Shown here: in pieces, positions 17,842 to 27,000 of the stretch
How positions within the stretch are numbered: position 1 is the first letter of the stretch
Layout: every line of letters begins with the position of its first letter
Source: DATBGO01 sp963785765
Lineage (GTDB): Bacteria > Actinomycetota > Actinomycetes > Streptosporangiales > Streptosporangiaceae
Length of the DNA: 64,000 bases
NCBI GenBank assembly: GCA_963785765.1
Contig: CAWAWM010000003.1
Coordinates: forward strand, 973,742 to 1,037,741
Direction: 5' to 3'
The notes under the pieces: generated by a model
The model's database searches: none
The model's input: the letters and a program-made list of their open reading frames with translations, nothing else
Told to the model about the DNA's origin: nothing
Program-made: the position numbers and the translations under genes

Positions 17842-17847
17842 TAGGGT
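17842..17847 (+). promoter_or_regulatory. -10 box of a leaderless bfr promoter
   Basis: TAGGGT ends 6 bases before the ATG at 17854, and there is no ribosome site. This gives bfr its own leaderless promoter, separate from the iron-box promoter of bfd. Confidence 0.45.
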
Positions 17848-17853
17848 GGGCCG

Positions 17854-18330
17854 ATGCAGGGTGACGGGCGGGTCCTCGAGTTTCTGAACGAGCAGCTCAG
17901 TGCTGAGCTCACGGCCATCAACCAGTATTTCCTGCACGCAAAGATGCAGGAGAACGCCGGCTGGGTGAAGCTCGCGGCGCATACCCGCGCTGAGTCGATC
18001 GACGAGATGCGTCATGCCGAGGTGCTCACCGACCGGATCTTGTTCCTGGACGGGCTGCCGAATTACCAGCGCCTGTTCCCGCTGCGCATCGGCCAGACGG
18101 TAACTCAGATGCTGGAGTCGGACCTGGCCGTCGAGACGGAGGCAGTCAGCCGGCTGCGGGACGGCAGCGAATACATGCGCGGCGTCTCCGACGTCACCAG
18201 CGCCAATATCTTTGAGTCGATCCTCGCCGACGAGGAGAGCCATATCGACTACCTGGAAACTCAGCTCGGGCTGATCACCCAGCTCGGCGAGCCGCTCTAC
18301 CTTGCGCAGCTCATCGAGCCTGGCAGCTGA
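17854..18330 (+). CDS. bfr: bacterioferritin
   Basis: Iron-storage ferritin of 158 residues that forms a 24-subunit shell with haem. All diiron ferroxidase ligands fall at the classical positions: Glu18, Glu51, His54, Glu94, Glu127 and His130. Met52, the haem axial ligand, is also present (DEMRHAE). The protein is full length and ends LIEPGS. It follows bfd and is convergent with trpS. Its leaderless start suggests it is translated differently from bfd, so the pair may respond differently to iron. Confidence 0.97.
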   Translation: MQGDGRVLEFLNEQLSAELTAINQYFLHAKMQENAGWVKLAAHTRAESIDEMRHAEVLTDRILFLDGLPNYQRLFPLRIGQTVTQMLESDLAVETEAVSRLRDGSEYMRGVSDVTSANIFESILADEESHIDYLETQLGLITQLGEPLYLAQLIEPGS

Positions 18331-18366
18331 CGCGGGCCCCAGCGCGTCACCGGTCACCCCGGCTGT

Positions 18367-19347
18367 TCAGGCGGGCAGCAGGCCGATCGCCGCCTTGGCC
18401 TGGCGCACCTTCTCGCGGGCCTGCTCGCTGGCCCGCGCCGCGGCGGCCCGCAGCACCGAGCGGATGTGCTCGGGGTCACGCGACAATTCCAGGTAGCGGT
18501 CGCGGACCGGGGTCAGCGTCGCCACCACGGCGTCGGCCACCGCCTGCTTGAGGTCGCCGTACCGGTCGAACTGGCGGGCCAGGGCGTCCGGTTCCTGCTG
18601 GGCACACGCCGCCAGGATGGCCAGCAGGTTGGCGACCCCGGGCTTGCGCTCAGGGTCGTAGGCCACCTCGCCGTCAGCGTCGGTGACCGCGCGCATCACC
18701 TTGCGCCGCAGCACGCCGGGCTCGTCGAGCAGGCGCAGGGAACCAGCGGCCGACGAGGCCGACTTGCTCATCTTGTCGGTGGGCTTGGCCAGGTCCATGA
18801 TCCTCGCGGCGACCGGCGGGTTGACCGCCTTCGGCAGCGTGAACGTGGGCCCGTACCGGTGATTGAACCGGATCGCCAGGTCCCGGGCCAGCTCCACGTG
18901 CTGGCTCTGATCCTCGCCGACGGGTACCTCCTCGGCGTCGTACAGCAGGATGTCGGAGGCCATGAGGACCGGATAGGTCAGCAGCGACACCCGGACCTGT
19001 TCCTGGCGGCGGGACTTCTCCTTGAACTGGATCATGCGCTGGGCCTCGCCGTAGCCGGTCGTGCACTCCAGCAGGTAGTGCAGTTCGGAGTGCTCGGGCA
19101 CGTGCGACTGCACCATGAATAGGCACGCGCCGGGGTCGGCGCCCGCGGCCAGCAGCAGGGTGGCGAACTCCAGCGTCCGCCGCCGTACGTCCGCGGGCTC
19201 ATGCTCGAGCGTCAGGGCATGCAGGTCAGAGACGAACACCACGGTGTCGGCGATGGCCTGCTCGGTCACGATCGGCCGGATGGCGCCGATGTAGTTGCCC
19301 AGGTGCAGGTCACCGGATGGGGTGAAGCCGGTCAGTCGTCGGGACAT
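18367..19347 (-). CDS. trpS: tryptophanyl-tRNA synthetase
   Basis: Class I aminoacyl-tRNA synthetase that charges tRNA-Trp, 326 residues, the usual length. The HIGH-like motif is PSGDLHLGNYIGA (HLGN at 15-18) and the KMSKS loop is at 192-196. The Trp-pocket region GEDQSQHVELARDLAIRFN is conserved. No attenuator is apparent in the ~270 bases upstream, which are GC-rich and gene-free. Streptomycetes and relatives often have two trpS types, one being indolmycin-resistant; I cannot assign this copy to either. Confidence 0.96.
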   Translation of the reverse strand: MSRRLTGFTPSGDLHLGNYIGAIRPIVTEQAIADTVVFVSDLHALTLEHEPADVRRRTLEFATLLLAAGADPGACLFMVQSHVPEHSELHYLLECTTGYGEAQRMIQFKEKSRRQEQVRVSLLTYPVLMASDILLYDAEEVPVGEDQSQHVELARDLAIRFNHRYGPTFTLPKAVNPPVAARIMDLAKPTDKMSKSASSAAGSLRLLDEPGVLRRKVMRAVTDADGEVAYDPERKPGVANLLAILAACAQQEPDALARQFDRYGDLKQAVADAVVATLTPVRDRYLELSRDPEHIRSVLRAAAARASEQAREKVRQAKAAIGLLPA

Positions 19348-19619
19348 CAGCCTTGTTCCTTTGCCTCGGGCCGCCGCCCGGGCCGCGCGGCCGGCCTGCA
19401 GGCAAAGCGAAACGGCCGCCCAGCCCGGGCAGCCGCGTCTCGGTGTGCGCGCGTAAGCAGTGCCGCCCGGTCAGGGGCGCCACCAGCCGCAGTCATGAGT
19501 CATCCGCACGGCCCCATTCTACTAACGCCCGATTCGCTGCCGATACAAGATGCCATTTCAGCTCAAGAACTCGGTCACCGCCGCTAGCCGCCGTGCGAGG
19601 CTCCGGCTCCGGCCTCGGC

Positions 19620-20210
19620 TCAGGAGGAGGGGTAGCCGACCAGCAGGACCCCGTGGCAGTCCTCGTCGCCCGAGCGGTAGATATGGGGACCGTCGCCGCT
19701 GTACCTGGCATAGTCGCCTGGGCCGAGCGTGAGCGGGTTGCTGGCCGGGCCGACCGTGATCTTCCCCTGGTGGACGATCACCCGCTCGACGACGCCACTG
19801 CCGTGCGGGCCTCCCGGGTGCTCGGTCTTGGCCGGGAGGAACATGTCGAAGATCTCGACCAGGCCGCCACGCTCGATCCGGTCCAGCAGCCGCAGGTCGA
19901 GCTGGCCGCCGGGCGTGGACCCGCGCACTCGCGTGCCCTGCTGGGCCCGGACGACCGCGGTGGTGGTCTGGCGCCGGTCCTCGAGCAGGTCGCTGAAGGC
20001 CACGCCCAGGGCCAGGGCCAGCGACCACAGCGTCTCGATGGTCGGGTTGCCGCGACCCTGCTCCAGGTTCGCCAGCGTGGCCTTGGCCAGGTCAGCGCGG
20101 GCCGCCAGGGTGGCCAGCGACATCCGGCGGGCGGCGCGGAAGCGGTACAGGTTCGCCGCGAGTACCTCGCCCACTTCCGCGGATGGCCGTTCTGGGGATT
20201 CGTTCGCCAT
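19620..20210 (-). CDS. XRE-cupin transcriptional regulator
   Basis: Regulator of 196 residues with an N-terminal helix-turn-helix (RMSLATLAARADLAKATLANLEQGRGNPTIETLW, about residues 29-62) and a C-terminal cupin sensor domain (ERVIVHQGKITVG ... LTLGPGDYARYSGDGPHIYR). Regulators of this type usually bind a small metabolite in the cupin and control a neighbouring catabolic operon. It is divergent from the M20-HpaB-RidA-DUF1028 operon across 84 bases, the classic arrangement for a local regulator. A TATAGT -10 box lies 8 bases before its ATG, so it may be leaderless. Confidence 0.9.
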   Translation of the reverse strand: MANESPERPSAEVGEVLAANLYRFRAARRMSLATLAARADLAKATLANLEQGRGNPTIETLWSLALALGVAFSDLLEDRRQTTTAVVRAQQGTRVRGSTPGGQLDLRLLDRIERGGLVEIFDMFLPAKTEHPGGPHGSGVVERVIVHQGKITVGPASNPLTLGPGDYARYSGDGPHIYRSGDEDCHGVLLVGYPSS

Positions 20211-20222
20211 GCTAGTGAACTA

Positions 20223-20246
20223 TACCAACGGTCTATTATGCTGGTA
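20223..20246. promoter_or_regulatory. putative operator between the XRE regulator and the M20 operon
   Basis: A dyad TACCA-N14-TGGTA spans 20223-20246, between the divergent starts. It overlaps candidate -10 boxes for both directions (TATAGT on the minus strand, TATTAT on the plus strand), so binding there could control both transcripts. Confidence 0.4.
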
Positions 20247-20294
20247 CGCTGCGTCGACCGGCGATGCTATGCGAGCTTTGTGAGCTGGAGTGAC

Positions 20295-21392
20295 ATGCAC
20301 GACGTGGCCTTCGACCCGGCGACGATTGCCGCGGATGCGGTGACGCTGGCTGAGTTGCACGGCGGCACCGGCCACGAGTCCGTGCGCATCGACTGGCTGC
20401 AGCGGCGCCTGGCGGATGCGCCCGGTGGCCGGCACGTTGACGATGTCGGCAACCTGGTGTGGGCGTTCGGCCCGCGGCCCTACCGCCTGGCCGTGCTGGT
20501 ACACGTCGACGACGTGTTCAGCGACGCCGTAGCGCGGGGCGTCACGCTGCGGGATGGCTGGCTGTGCGGCCCGGGGATCGGTGACAACGCGATCGCCGTC
20601 GCGACCGCGGTCGCCGTCGCCGAACGGGTTCTCGCCCCGCCGGGCGCGCCCGGACCACTGCCGGTGGCGGTCGTCTTTACCGTCGGCGAGGAAGGGCTCG
20701 GCGGGCTGCGTGGCGCTCGGCACGCCTGCCGCGAACTGGCGCCCGAGGCCGTGCTCGCCCTGGAAGGCCACGGCTGCGACCGGATCTTCGTCGATGCCGT
20801 GGGTTCGCTGCGAGCCCGGCTCACCGTGACCGGACCTGGCGGGCACTCGTGGTGGGACCGCGGCCGGCCCAGCGCCATCCACGAGCTGGCCCGGCTGCTG
20901 CACGCGATGGTCACGTCGCCGCCGGCTTCGCTGTCGGTCAACGTCGGACTGATCGACGGCGGGACCGGCGTCAACGCGATCGCGGCCCAGGCCAGCGCTA
21001 CCGTCGAGTGGCGCTCGGCCGACCAGGCGGCGCTCAGCCGGCAGGAGGCCGCGCTGCCCGGGCTGGAGGCCGGCCCGGGCCTGCGGCTCTCGGCGGAGCG
21101 CCTGGACGCCCGGCCCGCCGGCTCGGTGCCCATCGGGCACCCGCTCGTCACGGCGGTCCGGCGCGCCCGCCGCTCGGTCGGCCTGCCGGGCACCGCGGCG
21201 GACGGCTCGACGGACGCGAACGCGGCACTCGCCGCCGGCATACCGGCGCTCGCTCTGGGCTGCTGCGAGGGCGCGGACATGCACGCCCCGACCGAGCGGA
21301 TCCGGGCCAGCTCCATCGCCACCGGCGCGGCACAGCTGCGCGCCGTGCTGACCGAGATTCTGGACCTGGCCCCGGGCGCTGCGCGGGACTGA
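20295..21392 (+). CDS. M20 family metallopeptidase/amidohydrolase
   Basis: Dizinc hydrolase of the M20 family, 365 residues, acting on peptides, N-acyl amino acids or carbamoyl compounds. Metal-site features are LVHVDDV (His and Asp), the catalytic glutamate pair in TVGEEGLGG, DGSTDAN and the C-terminal ADMHAPTERI histidine. The dimerisation domain includes VTGPGGHSWWDRGRPSAIHE. The start ATG at 20295 is preceded by GGAG with a 4-base gap; the longer upstream frame overlaps the regulator and was rejected. First gene of a four-gene operon; the next starts 27 bases later. Confidence 0.88.
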   Translation: MHDVAFDPATIAADAVTLAELHGGTGHESVRIDWLQRRLADAPGGRHVDDVGNLVWAFGPRPYRLAVLVHVDDVFSDAVARGVTLRDGWLCGPGIGDNAIAVATAVAVAERVLAPPGAPGPLPVAVVFTVGEEGLGGLRGARHACRELAPEAVLALEGHGCDRIFVDAVGSLRARLTVTGPGGHSWWDRGRPSAIHELARLLHAMVTSPPASLSVNVGLIDGGTGVNAIAAQASATVEWRSADQAALSRQEAALPGLEAGPGLRLSAERLDARPAGSVPIGHPLVTAVRRARRSVGLPGTAADGSTDANAALAAGIPALALGCCEGADMHAPTERIRASSIATGAAQLRAVLTEILDLAPGAARD

Positions 21393-21418
21393 CCGACCCA
21401 CCGAAAGCGAAGGAACGA

Positions 21419-22870
21419 ATGGTGCTGCGAACCGGCAACGACTACATCGAGTCGCTCCGCGACGGTCGGGAAGTGTGGATCGACGGTGAGCGGGTCAGTG
21501 ACGTGCCCACGCACCCGGCGTTCGCGCCGATCGTGAGCGTGCGCGCCGGGATCTATGACCTTGCTCACCAGGATGGCCCCGGGGACCTGCTGACCTACGC
21601 CGACGAGGCATCGGGTGAGCGCTGCGCTACCACCTCGCGTCCGCCGGGCAGCCGCGAAGACTGGCGGGCCAAGCGGTCGTCGGTCGACGCCATCCTCGAC
21701 GAGGCCGGCGGAGTGGTCACCCGGGTGGGTGACGAGACGGTCGGCGAGATGTGGTCGCTGTTCGACGGGCAGCGTGTGCTCAACGAGATCAACCCGGCGT
21801 TCGCCGCGAACATCGCCAACCACGTTCGGCGCGCCCAGCTCCTCGACCCGTTCCACGTCTCAGCCAACACCGACCCGAAGGGCGACCGCTCGCTCCGGCC
21901 GCAGGACCAGGATCCCGACGTGCTGCTGCACGTCGTCCGCGAGACCGACAACGGCATCGTGGTGCGCGGCGCCAAGTTCGAGACCGCGGCCGCCTACGCC
22001 AACCAGGCGTTCGTCAAGCCGACCATCGGTGAGTGGAACAACGAGGTCCTCAGCGACTACGCGGTCGGGTTCCTGGCCGACATGGGCGCTGCGGGCATCA
22101 GGCACATCTGCCGGTCCGCCTTCAACGGCCAGCACGCCCCGGATGATTACCCGCTGACGAGCCGGTACGACGAGATCGACACGATGATCGTCTTTGACGA
22201 CGTGGAGATTCCCTGGGAGAACGTCTTCTTCTACCGGCACACCAGGGCGGCCGCGTTCATCCGCGCGACCCTGCACCGGTACAGCATCTTCCCTTACGTG
22301 CAGCGCTACGCTCGCTTCGCGAGCTTCCTCCTCGGTGTCGCTTACGCCAGCGCCAAGTCGACCGGCGTCACCATGCATCAGGGCGTCCGGGAGAAGATCG
22401 CGCAGATCGCGTGCTACCGCGAGACCATCAACGCGCACCTGACCGCGGCGATCGAGCTAGCCGAGCCCAGCCCGGGCGGCCTGCTGATGCCCAACCAGTC
22501 GATGATGTACGCCGGCCGGGTCTTCGCGTGCACCCAGCTGCCGTCGATCATGCACATCGTGCGCGACCTGTGCGGTTGCCAGGTAAGCCTGATGCCGAGC
22601 AAGGCCATGTTCGACAGCCCCGGCGCCGGCGACTGGCTGCGGAAGTACTTCACGATCGGGGAGATCCCCGCCGAAGAACGACGCAAGCTGTTCGCGCTGG
22701 CCCGTGACCTGCTCAACTCCGACTACGCCGGCCACCGGCTGACGTTCCAGCTTTTCGCGCAGTCGCCGCCGTTCTCGCACCTGCTCGCCGTCTACAACAA
22801 CTACGACTTCAGCGGCCCGCTCGACCTGGTGGCCAGGTACTCCGGCGTCGCGGACGCGGTGCGCAAATGA
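21419..22870 (+). CDS. 4-hydroxyphenylacetate 3-hydroxylase family flavin monooxygenase
   Basis: Oxygenase component of the HpaB family, 483 residues, which hydroxylates aromatic or heteroaromatic substrates with reduced flavin supplied by a partner reductase. Family features include the N-terminal GNDYIESLRDGREVWIDGERV, the central FVKPTIGEWNNEVLSDYAVG and FDDVEIPWENVFFYR, and the C-terminal region with RKYFTIGEIPAEER. GAAGGAA precedes the ATG. No flavin reductase gene is nearby, so it must use one encoded elsewhere. The stop overlaps the next start by ATGA. Its neighbours suggest a catabolic pathway for a nitrogen-containing or acylated aromatic. Confidence 0.88.
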   Translation: MVLRTGNDYIESLRDGREVWIDGERVSDVPTHPAFAPIVSVRAGIYDLAHQDGPGDLLTYADEASGERCATTSRPPGSREDWRAKRSSVDAILDEAGGVVTRVGDETVGEMWSLFDGQRVLNEINPAFAANIANHVRRAQLLDPFHVSANTDPKGDRSLRPQDQDPDVLLHVVRETDNGIVVRGAKFETAAAYANQAFVKPTIGEWNNEVLSDYAVGFLADMGAAGIRHICRSAFNGQHAPDDYPLTSRYDEIDTMIVFDDVEIPWENVFFYRHTRAAAFIRATLHRYSIFPYVQRYARFASFLLGVAYASAKSTGVTMHQGVREKIAQIACYRETINAHLTAAIELAEPSPGGLLMPNQSMMYAGRVFACTQLPSIMHIVRDLCGCQVSLMPSKAMFDSPGAGDWLRKYFTIGEIPAEERRKLFALARDLLNSDYAGHRLTFQLFAQSPPFSHLLAVYNNYDFSGPLDLVARYSGVADAVRK

Positions 22871-23295
22871 GGAAGCCGATCATCGTCGGCGGTCACCTGC
22901 GGATCCGGCCGTTCAATACCGCCGACAGCTATCCGGAGCAGCGTCTCGACAACGACCTGTGCCAGGCGGTGGTGGCCGGCGGCACCATCTACCTGCGCGG
23001 TCAGGTGCCGCAGGATCTGGACACCGGCCAGAGCGTCCACACCGGGAACCCCGCCGCCCAAGCCGAGCAGGTGATGACGAACGTCGAGACGCTGCTCGCG
23101 GAGGCTGGCGCGCTCGTCGAGCACGTGGTGAGCTGCACCGTCTATCTCACCGACATCCGCCACCGCGAGCCGGTATACCGCGTGCTCGGACAGCGGCTTA
23201 ACGGCGTCTACCCGGTGTTCACCGGCCTGGTGGTGGCCGCGCTGGCCCGGCCCGAATGGCTGGTCGAGGTCACCGTGGTGGCGGTGAAACCATGA
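22867..23295 (+). CDS. RidA family protein
   Basis: RidA/YjgF/UK114 trimer subunit of 142 residues. These proteins hydrolyse reactive enamine or imine intermediates, or act as specific deaminases. Typical parts are VVAGGTIYLRGQVPQD, AQAEQVMTNVETLLAEAGA, VSCTVYLTDI and the C-terminal EWLVEVTVVAV. The catalytic arginine of canonical RidA (VRxxV near the end of the trimer-cleft segment) is not evident, so this is more likely an operon-specific relative than a housekeeping RidA. It is coupled to the HpaB gene upstream and to the DUF1028 gene downstream by 4-base overlaps. Confidence 0.88.
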   Translation: MRKPIIVGGHLRIRPFNTADSYPEQRLDNDLCQAVVAGGTIYLRGQVPQDLDTGQSVHTGNPAAQAEQVMTNVETLLAEAGALVEHVVSCTVYLTDIRHREPVYRVLGQRLNGVYPVFTGLVVAALARPEWLVEVTVVAVKP

Positions 23296-23945
23296 CGTTC
23301 TCGCTGGTGGGCCGCTGCGAACGGACGGGCGCGGTCGGTGCCGTCATCGCCTCCGCCAGCATGGCGGTGGCCGCGCGGTGCGCGGCGGTCCGCGCAGGCA
23401 CCGGCGCGGTGTGCAGTCAGAGCACGACCGACCCGCGGCTGCGCGAGGCGCTGCTCGATGCGATGTCCGGCGGCCTGACCGCGGGCCAGGCGCTCGCGGC
23501 GCTCGCCGGCGGCACCGCCGACGTCGCATACCGGCAGCTCGCGGTCGTTGACGCGGCCGGCGGCTCGGCCGCCTACTCCGGCGATCTCGCGCTCGGCGAG
23601 GCGACCCACACCCTCGCCGCCGGCGCCGCCGCCGCCGGCAACCTGCTGGCCGACCGCGGCGTACCCGCCGCGATGCTCGCTGCGTTCGGCAACCGGCCCG
23701 GCGACAGCCTCGGCGACCGGCTGATCGCTGCCCTGCGGGCGGGCCTGGCCGCGGGTGGTGAGGTCAGCCCCGTGCGCTCCAGCGGGATGATCATCGCCGA
23801 GTCGGCGCCCTGGCCGTCGACCGACCTGCGGGTCGACTGGGACGAGCACCCAGTGGAGCAGCTCGCCGCCCTGTGGCAGCTCTGGCAGCCGCAGGCGGCG
23901 TCCTACATCCAGCGTGCGCTGCGCCCGTCCGAGATGGCCGGCTGA
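23292..23945 (+). CDS. DUF1028 family protein
   Basis: DUF1028 proteins resemble N-terminal-nucleophile hydrolases; their reaction is not established. This one is 217 residues, read from the ATG at 23292 that overlaps the RidA stop. Recognisable parts are the N-terminal TFSLVGRCERTGAVGAVIAS, the AGTGAVCSQSTTDPRLRE block and the C-terminal RSSGMIIAESAPWPSTDLRVD. Its place at the end of the M20-HpaB-RidA operon suggests a hydrolytic step in the same pathway. It converges on the giant LamG gene with an 80-base gap. Confidence 0.85.
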   Translation: MTFSLVGRCERTGAVGAVIASASMAVAARCAAVRAGTGAVCSQSTTDPRLREALLDAMSGGLTAGQALAALAGGTADVAYRQLAVVDAAGGSAAYSGDLALGEATHTLAAGAAAAGNLLADRGVPAAMLAAFGNRPGDSLGDRLIAALRAGLAAGGEVSPVRSSGMIIAESAPWPSTDLRVDWDEHPVEQLAALWQLWQPQAASYIQRALRPSEMAG

Positions 23946-24026
23946 CGCGCGGCCTGGCAGGCCAGACCGCGCTGCGGCTCGCCAGCCGAACCGTCTGGAT
24001 TTGGGGCAGGGTGAGCCTGGCTGCCG

Positions 24027-27000
24027 TCAGTCCTCCACTCCCAGGACGTAGCCGGTGAAGCCCAGGACGGCGCCGATGAGATAAAGGGCGGCCTTTATGG
24101 GCAAGTCATATACCAGCACCGTATCGCCGACGTTGTACGGAGTCGGCCCAGGCATACGGATCAGGGGCACCTCGCATATGGAGGACATACTGCTGAAGAT
24201 GTTGCTGCTGAGCACCAGTCCGGGGGCCCTGGGGGCGTCGCGATAGCTGTTCGGCCACAGGGCGGCGTAGACCGCCGACATGACGAGTGTCGCCGCCCCG
24301 AATAGCGTGTCCCGTCCTGCCTGCTTGTAGTTGGTGCCGTCGGCGCGGAACAGGTAGGCGAAGTTGAACCCCTGCGGGATGAACTGGGCCGCCCAGTAGC
24401 ACCAGTCCTGAACTTCCCAGGTTGCCCAGCCGTAGGACACCGCTACGCCCATGGCCCAGCCGGCGAAGTCGACGGCGAAGTCCAGCCCGTTGAGAAAGTT
24501 CAGCGCCGGGTTTGGCGGCGCCGCGTCGCTCCATGCCGAGTAGAAGCTCAGCAGGAGAATGTCCAGCGCCTGGCCGACGATGCCGATGAGGAAGCTTGAG
24601 ATGCCGAGCAGGAGCTGGCCTGCGGTGCCGGCCGACGCCAGCCTGTCCCGGCCGCCGGGGCCGTCTGGCCCGGCGGTGATGGTGTCGGGCACCGTCGGCG
24701 AGCCTGTGATGACGTCGAGCAGGATGGTAGCCGGGACGGCAGCGAGCAGGCAGATCAGGTCGAGGATGCTGAGCTGGTCCTCGGTCAGGGCTTGGTAGAG
24801 CGCGGAAACGAAGGGGATGTCGACTGGCTCGCTGAGCCAGCCCGTGATCTGGCCGAGCAAGGTATCGAGGAGTTGCAGGAAGTCCTTGGCCATCGTCTCG
24901 GCGAAGCCGGCCATGTCGTCGGCCAGCACCTGGAATACGGCGAGCAGGTCCGACAGGCCGGTGCTCAGCGCGGAATTCGAGTCCTTGAAGTTGTCCTGGG
25001 TGGCGGCGATCTTCTCCTGGATCTGCCCGGGCAGGTCGGCGAACGAGCCGGTCAGCGCGTTTTCCAGGGCGGTCAGGAACTGCTCGAACGCGGTGCTGAT
25101 GGTCCCGGGGTCCCAGGATGCCCCGACCCCGGTCGCCGAACCACCGCCGATGCTGGCTGAGGATGAATTCTCGGTGACCTTCTCGTGCATCCAGGTGCAC
25201 TGGTTGGCGTTGTTGTTGCCACCGGTGTTGTAGACCTGGCTGGGGTCGTTATGGCCGGCTTGCTGGGACTGCACGGTCTGCCCGGCCGTGGCCTGCGCAG
25301 TGCTGCCCACCGCCGCGCTGGACTGGCCGGACAGCTGAGCCAGGAAGGTCGCGGCGTCGGTGCCGCCGGTCAGCTCGCTGGTCACCCAGCCGGCCAGCCG
25401 GTCGAGGATCCCGGGATTGGCCGGATCGCCGGGGTTGGTAATCGACCGCTTGATGTAGGCGTGGTTGTGCAGAATGTTTTCCCAGTTGAACAGCGCAGAC
25501 AGCCACTGGATGATCTTGGAGATCTCGGCGACCACGGTTTTGAGGAAGCCGACCACCGCGGTGACCGCGTCCTCGACGTCGGTGATGACCAGGTTGTAGA
25601 TGTTTTCGGCGGTGTGGATGACGGTCTGGACCGCGTTCTCGGTGAACTGCCAGGCCATCTTGGCAACCTGCTCGGCGCCCTTCACGACGTTGTCTATGAA
25701 GTGCCCGATGTCGCTGAAGCTCCCGACCAGTTCCGGGCTGGCCGGTGCAGCCAGCGAGCCGGGAGGGCTGGGGTCGAAGGTACCGGCCTGGAAGACCGGC
25801 TGGCCGGCCGAGAGGTCAAGGGTGAAGGTGGGAACCGCGCCGGGCGCATACGGCCGGGTCGCTGGCGCGGAAGCGTCCGCAGCGTAGACCACGTTCGGCA
25901 CGACCGCGCTGCGCCGGATGTACTTGGCCGCCGGATGGCGGCCCGCGGTGAGGTACGAGGCGCCGACGATGCCGGTGTTGCGGGTGCCGACCGTGTTGCG
26001 GACGGTGGAGGCGATCGCGTCCAGCGACGCTGGTGCCTGGTAGGAGGACAGGATCAGCGGGCTGCCGTCATAGGCAGTGGCCTGGTCCAGGAACTGCGGC
26101 GCGGGCCCGGCGGCGGCATCCGCGCTGGCCGGGGGGGCCGAGCCCTGCACGTTGGCCAGGGTGCCCAGCGACTCGTGGTCGGGGTAGATGACGATGGCCT
26201 CGCCCGCCGACATGAAGTTGGCCCAGGCCAGCAGCGGCGGGCAGGCGACGTTCGGCGTGCCGGTGGGGGTGCCGTCGTCGAAGGCGCTGACCGCCAGCGT
26301 GAGGTTGCCGGACGCGTCGGTCTGCATCCAGACTGGCGCCTCGCCGGTCAGGGTGACCGGGCTGGCCTGGTTGGCCACGTGGAGAGTGCCGGATGACCAC
26401 AACTTGACCAGCTGCTGCGGCCGCGGAAAGCCGTTCTCGTCGCGGATGCTCAGCGTGACCCGGTAGGAGGTGTCGCTGCCGGTCGGCGTGCTGGTGCTGG
26501 TGTCGTAGTTCTCCACGATCAGCTTGCTGGTCACCGAGAACTCGCGGATGACGTTGGACATGTTGACCGCGTACACGTTCTGCGCGCCGTAGAAATACAC
26601 CACGCCGTTGGCCACCCCGCCCTGGGCGAACAGGAGGCTGTCGGCGTCCGGGACCGGGTAGCTGAGCACGTCGTTGCCGAGGCTGTTCGTATCCACCGCC
26701 AGGAACGCCGGACCGGTACCTGGGCTGTCGCCGGCGCTGGCGAAGTACAGCACGGAATCCTCGTTGACCAGGTCGGTGACGATCGCCGACCCGGTGTCCA
26801 CCCGCCACTGCTCGGCACCGGTCGCGGTGTCCAGCGCGTACAAGGTGCCGTCGGTGCTGCCGACGTACAGTGTGCTGCCGATCATCACTGGCCGGCTCTG
26901 CACCGCGGACCCGCTGAGCTGATGCGACCACTTCACCGACCCGTCGGCGGTGTTCAGTGCGACGATCGTCCCCCCGGTGGGGATGAACAGCGTCGCTGAG

